From a virus, in the IMG/VR virus record IMGVR_UViG_3300034106_001615, positions 1-43,782 of that record: a stretch of DNA of 43,782 bases; one strand, given 5' to 3'. Positions within the stretch are counted from its first letter, which is position 1. The number at the start of each line of letters is the position of its first letter. Both the position numbers and the translations under genes were made by a program. The notes beneath the pieces are model-generated. The model did no database searches, was not told where the DNA came from, and saw only the letters and a program-made list of their open reading frames with translations. Shown in pieces: positions 25,562-32,028 of the stretch.

Positions 25562-25941
25562 TACGCGACGCCTTTGGTCTTCTCGAACGTGCGCAGGCCG
25601 CCCAGGCCGAGCATGCCGAGCATGAGCTCCCAGAGATTTCCGTCGATGCCCGGCAGCGCCGGCCATGCGTGCCCGGTCACGATGCCGGCCCACTGCAGCA
25701 GGGGCCGCGCGACGTACTGGCCGGCCAGCGCCGCAGCGCAGACCCAGCCGATCGCCGGGCGCCAGCCGCTGGTGAACGCGCTGGGGCTGGCCGCCTCGGC
25801 TTTGTTGGTGTCGAGCTGGCCCTGGACGATCGCCACCGCCGCGGCGAGCTGCGCCGCCTCGGCTGCCGACTTGTCGGGCCAGATCTTGCCGATCGCCGCG
25901 GTGGCGAGCTCGATGCCGGCGGTCAGCGGATCTACTGCCAC
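25561..25941 (-). CDS. Holin, three-transmembrane type
   Basis: A 126-residue protein. The GTG start at 25941 (V-A-V-D-P-L-T) has GGAG 8 bases upstream and overlaps the lysozyme stop. Hydrophobic segments lie near residues 1-35 (amphipathic/Ala-rich), 55-85 and 95-115. The motif SGWRPAIGWVCAAALAGQYV, with a helix before it and WELMLGMLGLGGLRTFEKTK after, matches the three-TM holin family used by phages and gene transfer agents (PF11351-like). It makes the membrane pore that lets the adjacent lysozyme reach the cell wall. Confidence 0.85.
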   Translation of the reverse strand: MAVDPLTAGIELATAAIGKIWPDKSAAEAAQLAAAVAIVQGQLDTNKAEAASPSAFTSGWRPAIGWVCAAALAGQYVARPLLQWAGIVTGHAWPALPGIDGNLWELMLGMLGLGGLRTFEKTKGVA

Positions 25942-26351
25942 TTGTCGGTCTCCATCTGCGTCGCGAGCCGCATCGCCCTGGCGGGCGTCTGCTTCGCCCA
26001 GGTGCTGTTGAGCATCTCCACCGCAGCATCGCCGTACTGGCCGTCCTCAACGCTGCCCAGGGTCCTGTGGAAGGCCAGCAGGCCCTTGGTGCCCATCTGG
26101 AAGGCCATGTTCACCAAAACGGCTCTACGGGGCTCTGAGAGCCTCGCAGCCCACGGCAGCGCCAACAGTACCTCGCGGGTCTTGGCCTTGATGTCGTTGT
26201 CGAGCAGGTAGTCGATCTCTTCGTTCGACAGGCCGCCGCCCTTGCGCGCGTCGATCAGGCGCCCGACGCCGATCGTCCAGTACCCGAGCGAATCCTGGTA
26301 GGCGCAGGACTCGGTGCCCTCGTCGCGCCGGAGTTGTTCGGTAAGTGTCAC
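25932..26351 (-). CDS. Endolysin, GH24 (T4-lysozyme-like) muramidase
   Basis: A 139-residue enzyme. The GTG start at 26351 overlaps the stop of the preceding gene, and AAAGG lies 7 bases upstream. A longer frame to 26762 belongs to overlapping genes. The catalytic residues match T4 lysozyme exactly by number: Glu11 (RRDEGTE), Asp20 (YQD) and Thr26 (GYWTIGVG). It has no signal peptide or SAR segment, so it depends on the holin. It cleaves beta-1,4 bonds between MurNAc and GlcNAc. Confidence 0.9.
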   Translation of the reverse strand: MTLTEQLRRDEGTESCAYQDSLGYWTIGVGRLIDARKGGGLSNEEIDYLLDNDIKAKTREVLLALPWAARLSEPRRAVLVNMAFQMGTKGLLAFHRTLGSVEDGQYGDAAVEMLNSTWAKQTPARAMRLATQMETDKWQ

Positions 26352-26581
26352 TTGTCGGCCTTTCCGTCGAGCCGGTCGAAGATCTTGCCGAGCATTTCCT
26401 TGATCTCTTTCAGGTCGGAGCGGTAGTCGTCGCGCGTCACGTAAGTCTTGGGCAGCTCCACCGACAACTTGGCAAGGTCGGCCTTGAGCTCTTTGACCGC
26501 CGACCATAGCTCGCGGGCAAACCACCCGGTGACGGCGGAGATAGTCCCCAGGCCGATGTCGATCAGGTGCTGGGGATCCAT
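26348..26581 (-). CDS. Membrane-anchored coiled-coil lysis accessory (spanin-like)
   Basis: A 77-residue protein, MDPQHLIDIGLGTISAVTGW at the N-terminus followed by a single amphipathic/hydrophobic helix. The rest is a charged coiled coil ending KEMLGKIFDRLDGKADK. SD GAGGA precedes the ATG by 7 bases. Its place between small terminase and lysozyme suggests a role in lysis (spanin, anti-holin, or membrane tether). No cysteine or lipobox is seen, and no paired outer-membrane gene was identified. Function is positional inference. Confidence 0.6.
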   Translation of the reverse strand: MDPQHLIDIGLGTISAVTGWFARELWSAVKELKADLAKLSVELPKTYVTRDDYRSDLKEIKEMLGKIFDRLDGKADK

Positions 26582-26584
26582 CCA

Positions 26585-27070
26585 TTATTCCTCGGTTTGG
26601 CGCTTGAGCGCCATGTTCTTCAGCAGCTCGCCGAATATGTCGAAGCTCACCGTATGCTCGACCTTCGAGTCGTCCACCGTCACATTCTGACGCGAACCGT
26701 ACTTCTTGGGGTCCCAGCAAGCGAGCAGGCGCAGGCGGACGTCCGTCTGATTCTTGCGCCACGAGATACTGCCCGGGTCGTACCGCTTATTGCCCAGGTC
26801 GTCGTGGACCTCCAGCGGTTGAGTATCGATCAGCCGCATGCAATCTTGCGCGATGATCTCGTATCCGGTATCCCGGGCGCGCGCGTACGCCAAAGCGAAG
26901 TCTGGGTCTTCGCGCTGCCAATCGGAAATTGCAACTGCACTTGGGTGCCCCGGCAGAGCGCACCATTGCGCCAGCGGCTTGCTCGACGCAATCCAGGCCG
27001 CAACGTCGAGCTTGAGCTCGGCCTTGTTCGGAAAATTGCTTATGCCCTTGGGGCGTCCTTTTGTAGCCAT
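26585..27070 (-). CDS. Terminase small subunit
   Basis: A 161-residue protein starting MATKGRPKGISNFPNKAELK at 27070. The apparent upstream extension is Arg/Cys-rich shadow. An HTH-like region (LAQWCALPGHPSAVAISDWQ) is followed by ALAYARARDTGYEIIAQDCM and RKNQTDVRLRLLACWDPKKY-G, the helical arrangement of phage small terminases. It recognises the packaging site and loads the large subunit. It is separated from the large subunit by the three lysis genes. Confidence 0.75.
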   Translation of the reverse strand: MATKGRPKGISNFPNKAELKLDVAAWIASSKPLAQWCALPGHPSAVAISDWQREDPDFALAYARARDTGYEIIAQDCMRLIDTQPLEVHDDLGNKRYDPGSISWRKNQTDVRLRLLACWDPKKYGSRQNVTVDDSKVEHTVSFDIFGELLKNMALKRQTEE

Positions 27071-27080
27071 GCGCGCGAGT

Positions 27081-27323
27081 TTACATCGCGTCAAGCACCC
27101 CTTGCAAACGTTGCCGGAGCTGGCCTTCAATCCAGAGCTTGCCGGTGTAGTCCGCCGGCAGTTCATGGGGCTCGTAGCCCTCGGGCAATGGCCCCTTGAG
27201 CTGCCCTGTCATGTCCGAGATCTGCAGCAGCACGAGCGTGAGCTGCGTCGTGCGGGCGTCCAGGCGGGCGCGTAGCGCCTCAACCTGGGCCTCCAGCTTG
27301 GCGATGCGTTTGGCGTCAGTCAT
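27081..27323 (-). CDS. Hypothetical coiled-coil protein (80 residues)
   Basis: It begins MTDAKRIAKLEAQVEALRAR, a leucine-zipper-like coiled coil, then PLPEGYEPHELPADYTGKLW. ATG overlaps the stop of the 27320-27568 gene (ATGA). Its stop is 10 bases before the small terminase start. Function unknown. Confidence 0.6.
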   Translation of the reverse strand: MTDAKRIAKLEAQVEALRARLDARTTQLTLVLLQISDMTGQLKGPLPEGYEPHELPADYTGKLWIEGQLRQRLQGVLDAM

Positions 27324-27568
27324 CTCGGAATTATGTCGATGACCAGGGTCCTGCGCAGTCGCGCGTAGCGGATGCTGACGCGCTGCGGCTGCTCGGGCAT
27401 GGCCTTGCTGGCCCAGGCCGACGCCTCGACGAGCTGCGCGCGATTAACCGGCTTGCCGGTCCAGATGCTGTAGCTTGCGACGATGAAGTCCTTGTCGGCC
27501 TCCCAGTCGGCCCGGACCGCCGCCTTGTTCGCGTAGTCACGCCCGTAGGCGGGCGAGAGGACCATCAT
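27320..27568 (-). CDS. Hypothetical phage protein (82 residues)
   Basis: It begins MMVLSPAYGRDYANKAAVRA and contains DKDFIVASYSIWTGKPVNRA. This aromatic/charged pattern is common in short phage proteins of the early region. It is coupled to genes on both sides by ATGA overlaps. No motif gives a function. Confidence 0.6.
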   Translation of the reverse strand: MMVLSPAYGRDYANKAAVRADWEADKDFIVASYSIWTGKPVNRAQLVEASAWASKAMPEQPQRVSIRYARLRRTLVIDIIPR

Positions 27569-27732
27569 TGCGCTGCCCCCTCGACTGCGTCCCAGTACGC
27601 CTGCTCGCCGGGCGTCATGCCGGCCTCGAAGTACTCCTCGTCGGCCAGATCGGCCTCGTAGCGGGCCTGGGCGGCGGCCACGCGGGCCTGGATGTCCTGG
27701 CTGACCAGGGCGTTGAACTCGTTTTGGGTCAT
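27565..27732 (-). CDS. Hypothetical acidic protein (55 residues)
   Basis: Start MTQNEFNALVSQDIQARVAA at 27732 has a perfect AAGGAG 6 bases upstream. It ends PGEQAYWDAVEGAAQ. The TGA overlaps the ATG of the 82-residue gene. It is a mostly helical, Ala/Glu-rich protein. Function unknown. Confidence 0.65.
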   Translation of the reverse strand: MTQNEFNALVSQDIQARVAAAQARYEADLADEEYFEAGMTPGEQAYWDAVEGAAQ

Positions 27733-27995
27733 GCTGCTCTCCTTGCTGCGATCAATGCGTCGTCGGCCACCATCCAGGCGTCCGGGCTCTCCGGAATCCA
27801 GAGGTCAGCGTCGCGGCGAGCATTCAGCTCGGCCTGCTTGCTGGCCGCGCACTTCTCGCACTGCTGGTCCTCCGGGGTCAATTTGAAGCCGGCCCAGCCG
27901 CACGAGACCGGCGCGCGCAGGATGTTGCGCCCGCAGGCGGTCTTGGCAGCCATTCCGCTGCCGGCTTTGTTGAGGTGCATTTGACGGTAAGCCAT
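27729..27995 (-). CDS. Hypothetical cysteine-rich protein (88 residues)
   Basis: Start MAYRQMHLNKAGSGMAAKTA with SD AAGGAG. Cysteines at ACGRN, VSCGW and QCEKCAASK suggest a metal site. The C-terminal half has a WIPESPDAWMVADD segment. It is the first gene after promoter-like element A. Function unknown. Confidence 0.6.
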   Translation of the reverse strand: MAYRQMHLNKAGSGMAAKTACGRNILRAPVSCGWAGFKLTPEDQQCEKCAASKQAELNARRDADLWIPESPDAWMVADDALIAARRAA

Positions 27996-28006
27996 GTCGA
28001 TCTCCT

Positions 28007-28026
28007 TTGCTGAAGTAGAGATTGTA
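28007..28026 (-). promoter_or_regulatory. Promoter-like element A (14-bp core next to -10 TACAAT)
   Basis: On the minus strand: -10 TACAAT (28021-28026), followed at once by CTCTACTTCAGCAA (28007-28020) and then the AAGGAG SD of the 27729-27995 gene. The same 14-bp core (TTGCTGAWGTAGAG on the plus strand) occurs at three more places. No good -35 is seen. Confidence 0.55.
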
Positions 28027-28056
28027 ACCCGGAGTTTGAGGCTCCAGGTAAATTTT

Positions 28057-28785
28057 TTACGTTGTTTGCGTGACCTTGGGGCGCATGATCATGGTCTGCG
28101 CCACGCCGTTGTAGACCGCGTGGTCCTTGATGGTGGCCTTGACCTCGCCGGTCTCGTTCAGGCCCAGGAACTGGGCGTTGCCCTTGTAGATGACCACGTT
28201 GCCGGCTGCGTCGCGGCAGATGCTCATCCAGCTCGTGCCAAACTGGGACTCCAGGCGGACTTCGCGCTCGCAGGTCAGGGTCAGGGTGACCTTGTCGCCG
28301 ATCGCGCCGACGTGCGCGCTGGGGGCCTTGGCACGCTTGGCGACCTCGGCATCGACCAGGGCGATCTGGCGCTCTGTGGGGGCCTTGGCGCGGGCCAGGA
28401 AGGACTCGCGGAAGCCGCCCCAGAAGTCGCCGTCCAGGCCCTGGAGCTTGGCAACGAACTCGGCGTTGTCAGCCACGAAGGCTGCGCGCTGGGCGACCAG
28501 CTCGGCCTCGCGGGCAGCGTGGATGGCGTTGGCCTTGGCGGTCGATGCCTCCGCGCGCTTGACTGCGGTGGCGTCGAGCTTGGCGTTCTGCTCGACCGTG
28601 TAGAGCTTGTCGATCTTGACCTTGCCAACCCCGGAGCCGCCGCACAGGAAGCAGACGTAGCCGGAGTGGTTCCACTCGCGGCGGCCACCAGCGCCACCGC
28701 AACGGGTGCACTTCGACGTGTAGCTGTAGCCGCCAACACAGTTGGCGGTGCGGGCGGTGCCGGTGCGGGTGAAGAGTTGGGTCAT
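28057..28785 (-). CDS. DnaJ-type zinc-finger protein with C-terminal beta domain
   Basis: A 242-residue protein. Two CxxCGGxG motifs near the N-terminus (SKCTRCGGAGGRREW and YVCFLCGGSGVGKV) look like the zinc-binding repeats of DnaJ. A long Ala/Glu helix (about 60-130) follows, then a beta-rich part with HVGAIGDKVTLTLTCEREVR and VKATIKDHAVYNGVAQTMIM. The C-terminal pattern occurs in other phage and plasmid proteins and may be an OB-like fold. SD GGAG. It is the first gene after promoter-like element B. Partner and substrate unknown. Confidence 0.6.
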   Translation of the reverse strand: MTQLFTRTGTARTANCVGGYSYTSKCTRCGGAGGRREWNHSGYVCFLCGGSGVGKVKIDKLYTVEQNAKLDATAVKRAEASTAKANAIHAAREAELVAQRAAFVADNAEFVAKLQGLDGDFWGGFRESFLARAKAPTERQIALVDAEVAKRAKAPSAHVGAIGDKVTLTLTCEREVRLESQFGTSWMSICRDAAGNVVIYKGNAQFLGLNETGEVKATIKDHAVYNGVAQTMIMRPKVTQTT

Positions 28786-28801
28786 GTCGATCTCCGTTGC
28801 G

Positions 28802-28821
28802 TTGCTGATGTAGAGATTCTA
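28802..28821 (-). promoter_or_regulatory. Promoter-like element B (-10 TAGAAT)
   Basis: Second copy of the 14-bp core at 28802-28815, abutting -10 TAGAAT at 28816-28821 on the minus strand. It precedes the zinc-finger gene. Just upstream is an AGCCCC/GGGGCT hairpin (28834-28847). Confidence 0.55.
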
Positions 28822-28833
28822 ACTTCAAGTTTG

Positions 28834-28852
28834 AGCCCCGTGGGGCTTTTTC
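28834..28852 (+). terminator. Hairpin with T-run, oriented on the plus strand
   Basis: AGCCCCGTGGGGCTTTTT: a 6-bp stem followed by five T on the plus strand, and an A tract on the other side. All genes here are on the minus strand, so it would stop antisense rather than sense transcripts. Confidence 0.4.
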
Positions 28853-28863
28853 TTCAATTATTT

Positions 28864-29133
28864 TTACGCCCCGGTCAGGTTGTCGGCCTCGACCGCGTGG
28901 TCGAACAGCCACACGTCAGCGACGCCTTCGAGCGTCTCGGCAAGGTCGACAAGCGTTTCCGCGTGCTTGCGGTGGGCGCTGATGTAGCGCAGCGTGTCTA
29001 CCGCCTCCTTGAGCAGGTAGCGCATGCGGTCGAGCTCGGCTTCCTGGTCCGCCAGGGCGGCGTGCAGGCCCGTTGCCAGGGTGTTGCCTGCCACGTAGGC
29101 GGCGAGCTCGTTCTCGGTGTGGGTGCGTTCCAT
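28864..29133 (-). CDS. Hypothetical protein (89 residues)
   Basis: Start MERTHTENELAAYVAGNTLA at 29133, with GGAG just upstream. The longer frame beginning at 29229 is Arg/His-rich shadow. It is helical and has a repeated Leu/Asp pattern (MRYLLKEAVDTLRYISAHRK). It follows the preceding gene by two bases. Function unknown. Confidence 0.6.
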   Translation of the reverse strand: MERTHTENELAAYVAGNTLATGLHAALADQEAELDRMRYLLKEAVDTLRYISAHRKHAETLVDLAETLEGVADVWLFDHAVEADNLTGA

Positions 29134-29135
29134 GT

Positions 29136-29405
29136 TCACTCCAGAAAGTAGTCGTACAAAACGGTGTAGAGCTCGTCCTCGAACTCCTCGGTGTCGGGCA
29201 GGGTGACGCCGGCGATGACTTGCAGGCACTCAACGACCACGACTTTTGTCAGCGGGATCACCGCCTTGGAGATGGTCGCGGCGATCTCATCGCGGCGTAC
29301 GACCGTCAATTCCTCGTTTACGAGCTCGTCCCGGAATTCCCAGGCTTCCGCCAAAAAGTCGTCCAGGGCCTTGCGGGTTGCGGGTTCGACGTCTTCTCTG
29401 TACAT
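29136..29405 (-). CDS. Hypothetical acidic helical protein (89 residues)
   Basis: Start MYREDVEPATRKALDDFLAE with SD GGAG. It contains ISKAVIPLTKVVVVECLQVI, a hydrophobic helix, then an acidic end (EEFEDELYTVLYDYFLE). It lies directly after promoter-like element C. Function unknown. Confidence 0.6.
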   Translation of the reverse strand: MYREDVEPATRKALDDFLAEAWEFRDELVNEELTVVRRDEIAATISKAVIPLTKVVVVECLQVIAGVTLPDTEEFEDELYTVLYDYFLE

Positions 29406-29417
29406 GCTGCTCTCCGG

Positions 29418-29437
29418 TTGCTGAAGTAGAGATTCTA
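29418..29437 (-). promoter_or_regulatory. Promoter-like element C (-10 TAGAAT), overlapping a stop codon
   Basis: Third copy: core at 29418-29431, -10 TAGAAT at 29432-29437. A possible -35 TTGCAC lies 18 bases further upstream. The -10 includes the TAG stop of the preceding gene (29435-29437). It drives the 29136-29405 gene. Confidence 0.55.
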
Positions 29438-29884
29438 ACTTGAAGTTTGAGCCCTGTGCAACTTCTTTTTGCGTTGGATTTCGATCGGTGGCAGGTCCAT
29501 GAACTCACCGAGCTGCCAGACGCTGTTGGGCGCGCGTACCGTGAACAACGGGGCCTTGCGCCTGGGCGCCAGCTCTGCCGCGTCGAGCCGGGCCTGCTCG
29601 CGTGCCACCTTGGCCTCGCGCGCCTTCTTGCCCCGCAGCCGGTTGCGGGTCCAGTACGCCGTGTTGAGCTCGGCGACGATCGCCGGGGTGCCCCACCGCG
29701 CCGCCACGCCGCTGCCCGAGATGTCTATCAGGCCCGCCTTGCGCGCCAGATGCAGAATCTTGCCGCAGTGGTCGTGCCGGATCGCCATCCGCGTTGCCAG
29801 GGTCTCGCACTTGACCCCCTGGGGGTAGTCCCCCGCCAGTGACCCGGCGAGGTCCACCAGCAGCCGCGTCTCAAGTCGCAGCAC
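29435..29884 (-). CDS. Winged-helix-like DNA-binding protein
   Basis: A 149-residue protein with GTG start at 29884, perfect SD AAGGAG 7 bases upstream, overlapping the preceding gene's stop. Residues about 8-75 (TRLLVDLAGSLAGDYPQGVK, then TLATRMAIRHDHCGKILHLA) have the helix-turn-helix and wing layout. The rest is basic and probably unstructured. It may regulate phage transcription. The target is unknown. Confidence 0.6.
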   Translation of the reverse strand: MLRLETRLLVDLAGSLAGDYPQGVKCETLATRMAIRHDHCGKILHLARKAGLIDISGSGVAARWGTPAIVAELNTAYWTRNRLRGKKAREAKVAREQARLDAAELAPRRKAPLFTVRAPNSVWQLGEFMDLPPIEIQRKKKLHRAQTSS

Positions 29885-30071
29885 GTTCGAGCTCCTTGAT
29901 GCGCCGCAGCGCGCACTCGTAGTGCCGGGGGCCGTAGCTCCAGCAGTCGGGGTTGTGGGTGCCGATCCACCCGTCCCTGTCCTCCTGGTACTGAAGTCGT
30001 TTCCGGAGGCGTTCGTTCTCGGTGAGCGCGTCCCCCAACATGAGGTCGAGCTCGCGTTCGGTTTCAGTCAT
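29871..30071 (-). CDS. Hypothetical protein (66 residues)
   Basis: It starts MTETERELDLMLGDALTENE (coiled coil) and ends with THNPDCWSYGPRHYECALRR, a His/Cys pattern that I have seen in short phage proteins. ATG overlaps the stop of the 30068-30349 gene. Possible metal site; function unknown. Confidence 0.6.
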   Translation of the reverse strand: MTETERELDLMLGDALTENERLRKRLQYQEDRDGWIGTHNPDCWSYGPRHYECALRRIKELERAAT

Positions 30072-30349
30072 GGCTTAAGAATCTCCTTTGCCGGCGGTAA
30101 CCCGCTTTGCAGTGGGTACCCGTCGATGTGTGGCTCCCCGGTGCGACGCTCCAGTTCGGCATCCGTTGGCCGCAAACCCAGCCACGGCCTGTGCTGATTC
30201 GGCAAGAGCGGGCTGCGCGAATCCAGACGCCAGCCCTTCCGCCACCAAAGTCGATTCTCGGTAAACCGGTCGCCCGCAAACCACCGGGTGTCGTACCACC
30301 CGTTGATGGTTGGCTTCTCGTCGGGGTCAAACCACTGTGTCAGTTCCAC
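30068..30349 (-). CDS. Conserved small phage protein (93 residues)
   Basis: GTG start at 30349 (V-E-L-T-Q-W-F) with AAAGGA upstream. Contains WFDPDEKPTINGWYDTRWF and WWRKGWRLDSRSPL, tryptophan-rich segments that fit a small beta-rich domain repeatedly found near early genes. Function unknown. Confidence 0.65.
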   Translation of the reverse strand: MELTQWFDPDEKPTINGWYDTRWFAGDRFTENRLWWRKGWRLDSRSPLLPNQHRPWLGLRPTDAELERRTGEPHIDGYPLQSGLPPAKEILKP

Positions 30350-30350
30350 G

Positions 30351-30569
30351 TCAGTGTCCTTTTGTTGTTCGGTCCACAGAATTTGCCATCATCGCGTCAA
30401 TCAATTGCCGGAACGTGGGTTCCTCGGCGAACTCCACGTCCTTGAGGTCCCGAGTGTCGACCGCCATACCTACGTGATCGCCGTATTGAATCGCCACCAC
30501 GCGCTGGCTCAAGTAACGGAACCGGGCGGCGTCGCGCGCCGGGGTCGAGTCGTCTTCTATTTCAGTCAT
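30351..30569 (-). CDS. Conserved small phage protein (72 residues)
   Basis: Contains DAARFRYLSQRVVAIQYGDH and EEPTFRQLIDAMMANSVDRT, a pattern shared with many short early phage proteins (DAxRFRYL ... FRxxIDAAM). The start overlaps the stop of the next gene upstream by 8 bases. Function unknown. Confidence 0.65.
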   Translation of the reverse strand: MTEIEDDSTPARDAARFRYLSQRVVAIQYGDHVGMAVDTRDLKDVEFAEEPTFRQLIDAMMANSVDRTTKGH

Positions 30570-30828
30570 CGCTGCGCCCCATGACTCGCTGCTCCATCAC
30601 GCGGTTCGAGTGCTTGAGTTGCTTGTTCTCTTCCTTCAGCCGGGCAATCTCGGTGGCGGCGTGCCGCAGCCGGCTCTCGGCCTGCTCGATCCAGTCCGAC
30701 ACGTCGACGGGCATTCGGTAAGTGGCCGTGGAGGCCACAGGAGCCTCCGCAGGCTCCGGCTGGGGCTTGGGTACCACCCGGGCCAGCTTTCGCGCTGCTG
30801 GGGCTGTTTTAAGCGTTTGGGTTGCCAT
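30562..30828 (-). CDS. Hypothetical coiled-coil protein (88 residues)
   Basis: Start MATQTLKTAPAARKLARVVP at 30828 with AAGGA 7 bases upstream. The longer frame to 30927 is shadow. A Pro-rich linker is followed by a coiled coil (DWIEQAESRLRHAATEIARL). Function unknown. Confidence 0.6.
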   Translation of the reverse strand: MATQTLKTAPAARKLARVVPKPQPEPAEAPVASTATYRMPVDVSDWIEQAESRLRHAATEIARLKEENKQLKHSNRVMEQRVMGRSDD

Positions 30829-31117
30829 TGGTGTGTCCTTGGTTGATGAAATTCTCGACTTGCTCGTACAGCTCCTGCCTGCCGGTGTACAACGTCCCGG
30901 CGTCCCGGGTACGGGCAAACCGGCCATCCCGCCAGCCGAGCCAGTAGTTGGCCTTGCGCGGCGCCTTGCCGTCGACGACCAGCTTGCCGCTGATCCAGCC
31001 GCCGGACTGGTCCTTGACCCGAAAGAACAGGCGCCAGTCCAGGTCCTCGTGGTGAAACGAGTGCAAGTGCATCCACTCGTCGGTGACCGGGGCGTTGCCC
31101 CTGAATTTCTGCGTCAT
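30809..31117 (-). CDS. Hypothetical protein (102 residues)
   Basis: It starts MTQKFRGNAPVTDEWMHLHS and contains KANYWLGWRDGRFARTRDAG. ATG overlaps the stop of the small membrane protein (ATGA), and its end overlaps the 88-residue gene by 20 bases. It appears compact and aromatic. Function unknown. Confidence 0.6.
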   Translation of the reverse strand: MTQKFRGNAPVTDEWMHLHSFHHEDLDWRLFFRVKDQSGGWISGKLVVDGKAPRKANYWLGWRDGRFARTRDAGTLYTGRQELYEQVENFINQGHTNGNPNA

Positions 31118-31263
31118 AGAAACAACGCCAGGGCAACGCCGATGGCCGCAAAGACCGCAAACACGACGGAGCCGGCAATCAGCTCCCCGATGAATGCGTC
31201 CACGAAGGACCGCTCCGGCTCGGGCACGTAGTGCTGCCGCCGGTTCCTGTCCCGGCTGTACAT
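31114..31263 (-). CDS. Small transmembrane protein (49 residues)
   Basis: Start MYSRDRNRRQHYVPEPERSF at 31263, in a TGATG overlap with the gene before. The C-terminal 25 residues are one hydrophobic helix (SVVFAVFAAIGVALALFL). An inner-membrane protein with a basic cytoplasmic N-terminus. Compare the small TM protein at 42636. Function unknown. Confidence 0.65.
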   Translation of the reverse strand: MYSRDRNRRQHYVPEPERSFVDAFIGELIAGSVVFAVFAAIGVALALFL

Positions 31264-31430
31264 CAGAAATTCCAGGGCTTGAGGCCCTTGGCCTTGCAGA
31301 TGCGGCGGGCCTCGCCGATGGTGCCGGCGAGGAACTCGCCGGTCTGGTCGTTGATGCTCGGGGTTGCGTGGACGATGACCCGGAACTTTGATGCCCAGCC
31401 CTTGGGGGCCTTGTAGATTGATGCGTACAT
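31263..31430 (-). CDS. Hypothetical protein (55 residues)
   Basis: Start MYASIYKAPKGWASKFRVIV at 31430 with AAGGAG 7 bases upstream. It ends with ARRICKAKGLKPWNF. The first half resembles a small beta hairpin. The TGA overlaps the next ATG (TGATG). Function unknown. Confidence 0.65.
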   Translation of the reverse strand: MYASIYKAPKGWASKFRVIVHATPSINDQTGEFLAGTIGEARRICKAKGLKPWNF

Positions 31431-31447
31431 TGCTGCTCTCCTTGAAA

Positions 31448-31467
31448 TGGGGCCGAGGCCCCGGGGT
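31448..31467. terminator. G/C-rich hairpin between early genes
   Basis: GGGGCC-GA-GGCCCC stem with CGGGGTTTTT on the plus side. On the minus strand it lies just after the stop of the 31470-31769 gene and is followed by ATTTC. It may terminate or process transcripts, mainly in the plus direction by T-run. Confidence 0.4.
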
Positions 31468-31469
31468 TT

Positions 31470-31769
31470 TTACTTGAGGGAAATCTTTACCGTGAACACC
31501 GCGCTCAAGGTCGCGTACTTCGCCACGATCTCGGGCGCCACCCCGATGTCTTTCACCAGCTTGGCGTAGGCCACCGTGGTGCGGTCGGCCTGGACGACCG
31601 TGGCTTTGAAGAACTCGCCCTCAAACGCCTTGGGGGCGTCCACCGACGCCGTTGCGGCGTCGCGGAAGCTTTCCTTGAGCGCGTCGGCCTTGGCCGTGAG
31701 GGCGGCGATCTGGGAGAGCAGCGAGCCAAGCTCGTCGGCGTTGGCGGCGGTGTTTGCGATTGCGTTCAT
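31470..31769 (-). CDS. Hypothetical protein (99 residues)
   Basis: ATG at 31769 with AAGGA 7 bases upstream is chosen over the TTG two codons earlier. MNAIANTAANADELGSLLSQ starts a coiled coil (SLLSQIAALTAKADALKESF). FFKATVVQADRTTVAYAKLV follows as a beta segment. It is the first gene after promoter-like element D. Function unknown. Confidence 0.65.
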   Translation of the reverse strand: MNAIANTAANADELGSLLSQIAALTAKADALKESFRDAATASVDAPKAFEGEFFKATVVQADRTTVAYAKLVKDIGVAPEIVAKYATLSAVFTVKISLK

Positions 31770-31790
31770 GGTCAAGTCCTTCGGGGTGGG

Positions 31791-31810
31791 TTGCTGATGT
31801 AGAGATCATA
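31791..31810 (-). promoter_or_regulatory. Promoter-like element D (-10 TATGAT)
   Basis: Fourth copy of the 14-bp core at 31791-31804, with -10 TATGAT at 31805-31810. A -35 candidate TTGTGG lies 18 bases away. It drives the 31470-31769 gene and borders the origin-like region. Confidence 0.55.
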
Positions 31811-31867
31811 CAACAAGTTCTTTGTGGCCCACAAGCCCCCTCCTCAACTTTTTTTTCACCGGGGGTT

Positions 31868-32012
31868 TGTTCCGAACCCCTGCTCTATGTTCCAGACCTA
31901 GAGCACCCCTGTCAGGGGGTGCTCCAGGTGGTATCTGGAACAAGTAGAGCATGCACATTTGCTCTAGAGCACGTCTGGAACACGTCTGGAACAGTCTGGA
32001 ACATCTGGAACA
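31868..32012. repeat. Iteron and inverted-repeat array (candidate replication origin or operator cluster)
   Basis: TCTGGAACA occurs at 31934, 31974, 31985, 31995 and 32004. TGTTCCAGA (its complement) is at 31888 and a variant TGTTCCGAA at 31868. The last four are tandem with starts 11, 10 and 9 apart. TGCTCTA/TAGAGCA inverted pairs occur at 31881/31899, 31945/31960, and fused as TGCTCTAGAGCA (31960-31971). A hairpin GAGCACCCC/GGGGTGCTC spans 31901-31924. Short A+T-rich tracts lie on both sides. This is the only gap larger than 200 bases in the window. It lies right after the primase-helicase gene. Confidence 0.65.
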
Positions 32013-32028
32013 GTAAAATTTTGCACGG

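Noticed and set aside
24131-26011. A 626-codon open frame on the plus strand opposite the large terminase
   Set aside because: Shadow of terminase codon usage; composition is Val/Leu/Arg/His-heavy with no motif.
25932-26762. A 276-residue lysozyme with long N-terminal extension
   Set aside because: The extension covers the spanin-like and small terminase genes in other frames; the GTG at 26351 gives exact T4-like catalytic numbering.
31868-32012. CRISPR-like array
   Set aside because: Repeats are only 9 bases with 0-3 base spacers and come in both orientations, so not a CRISPR array.
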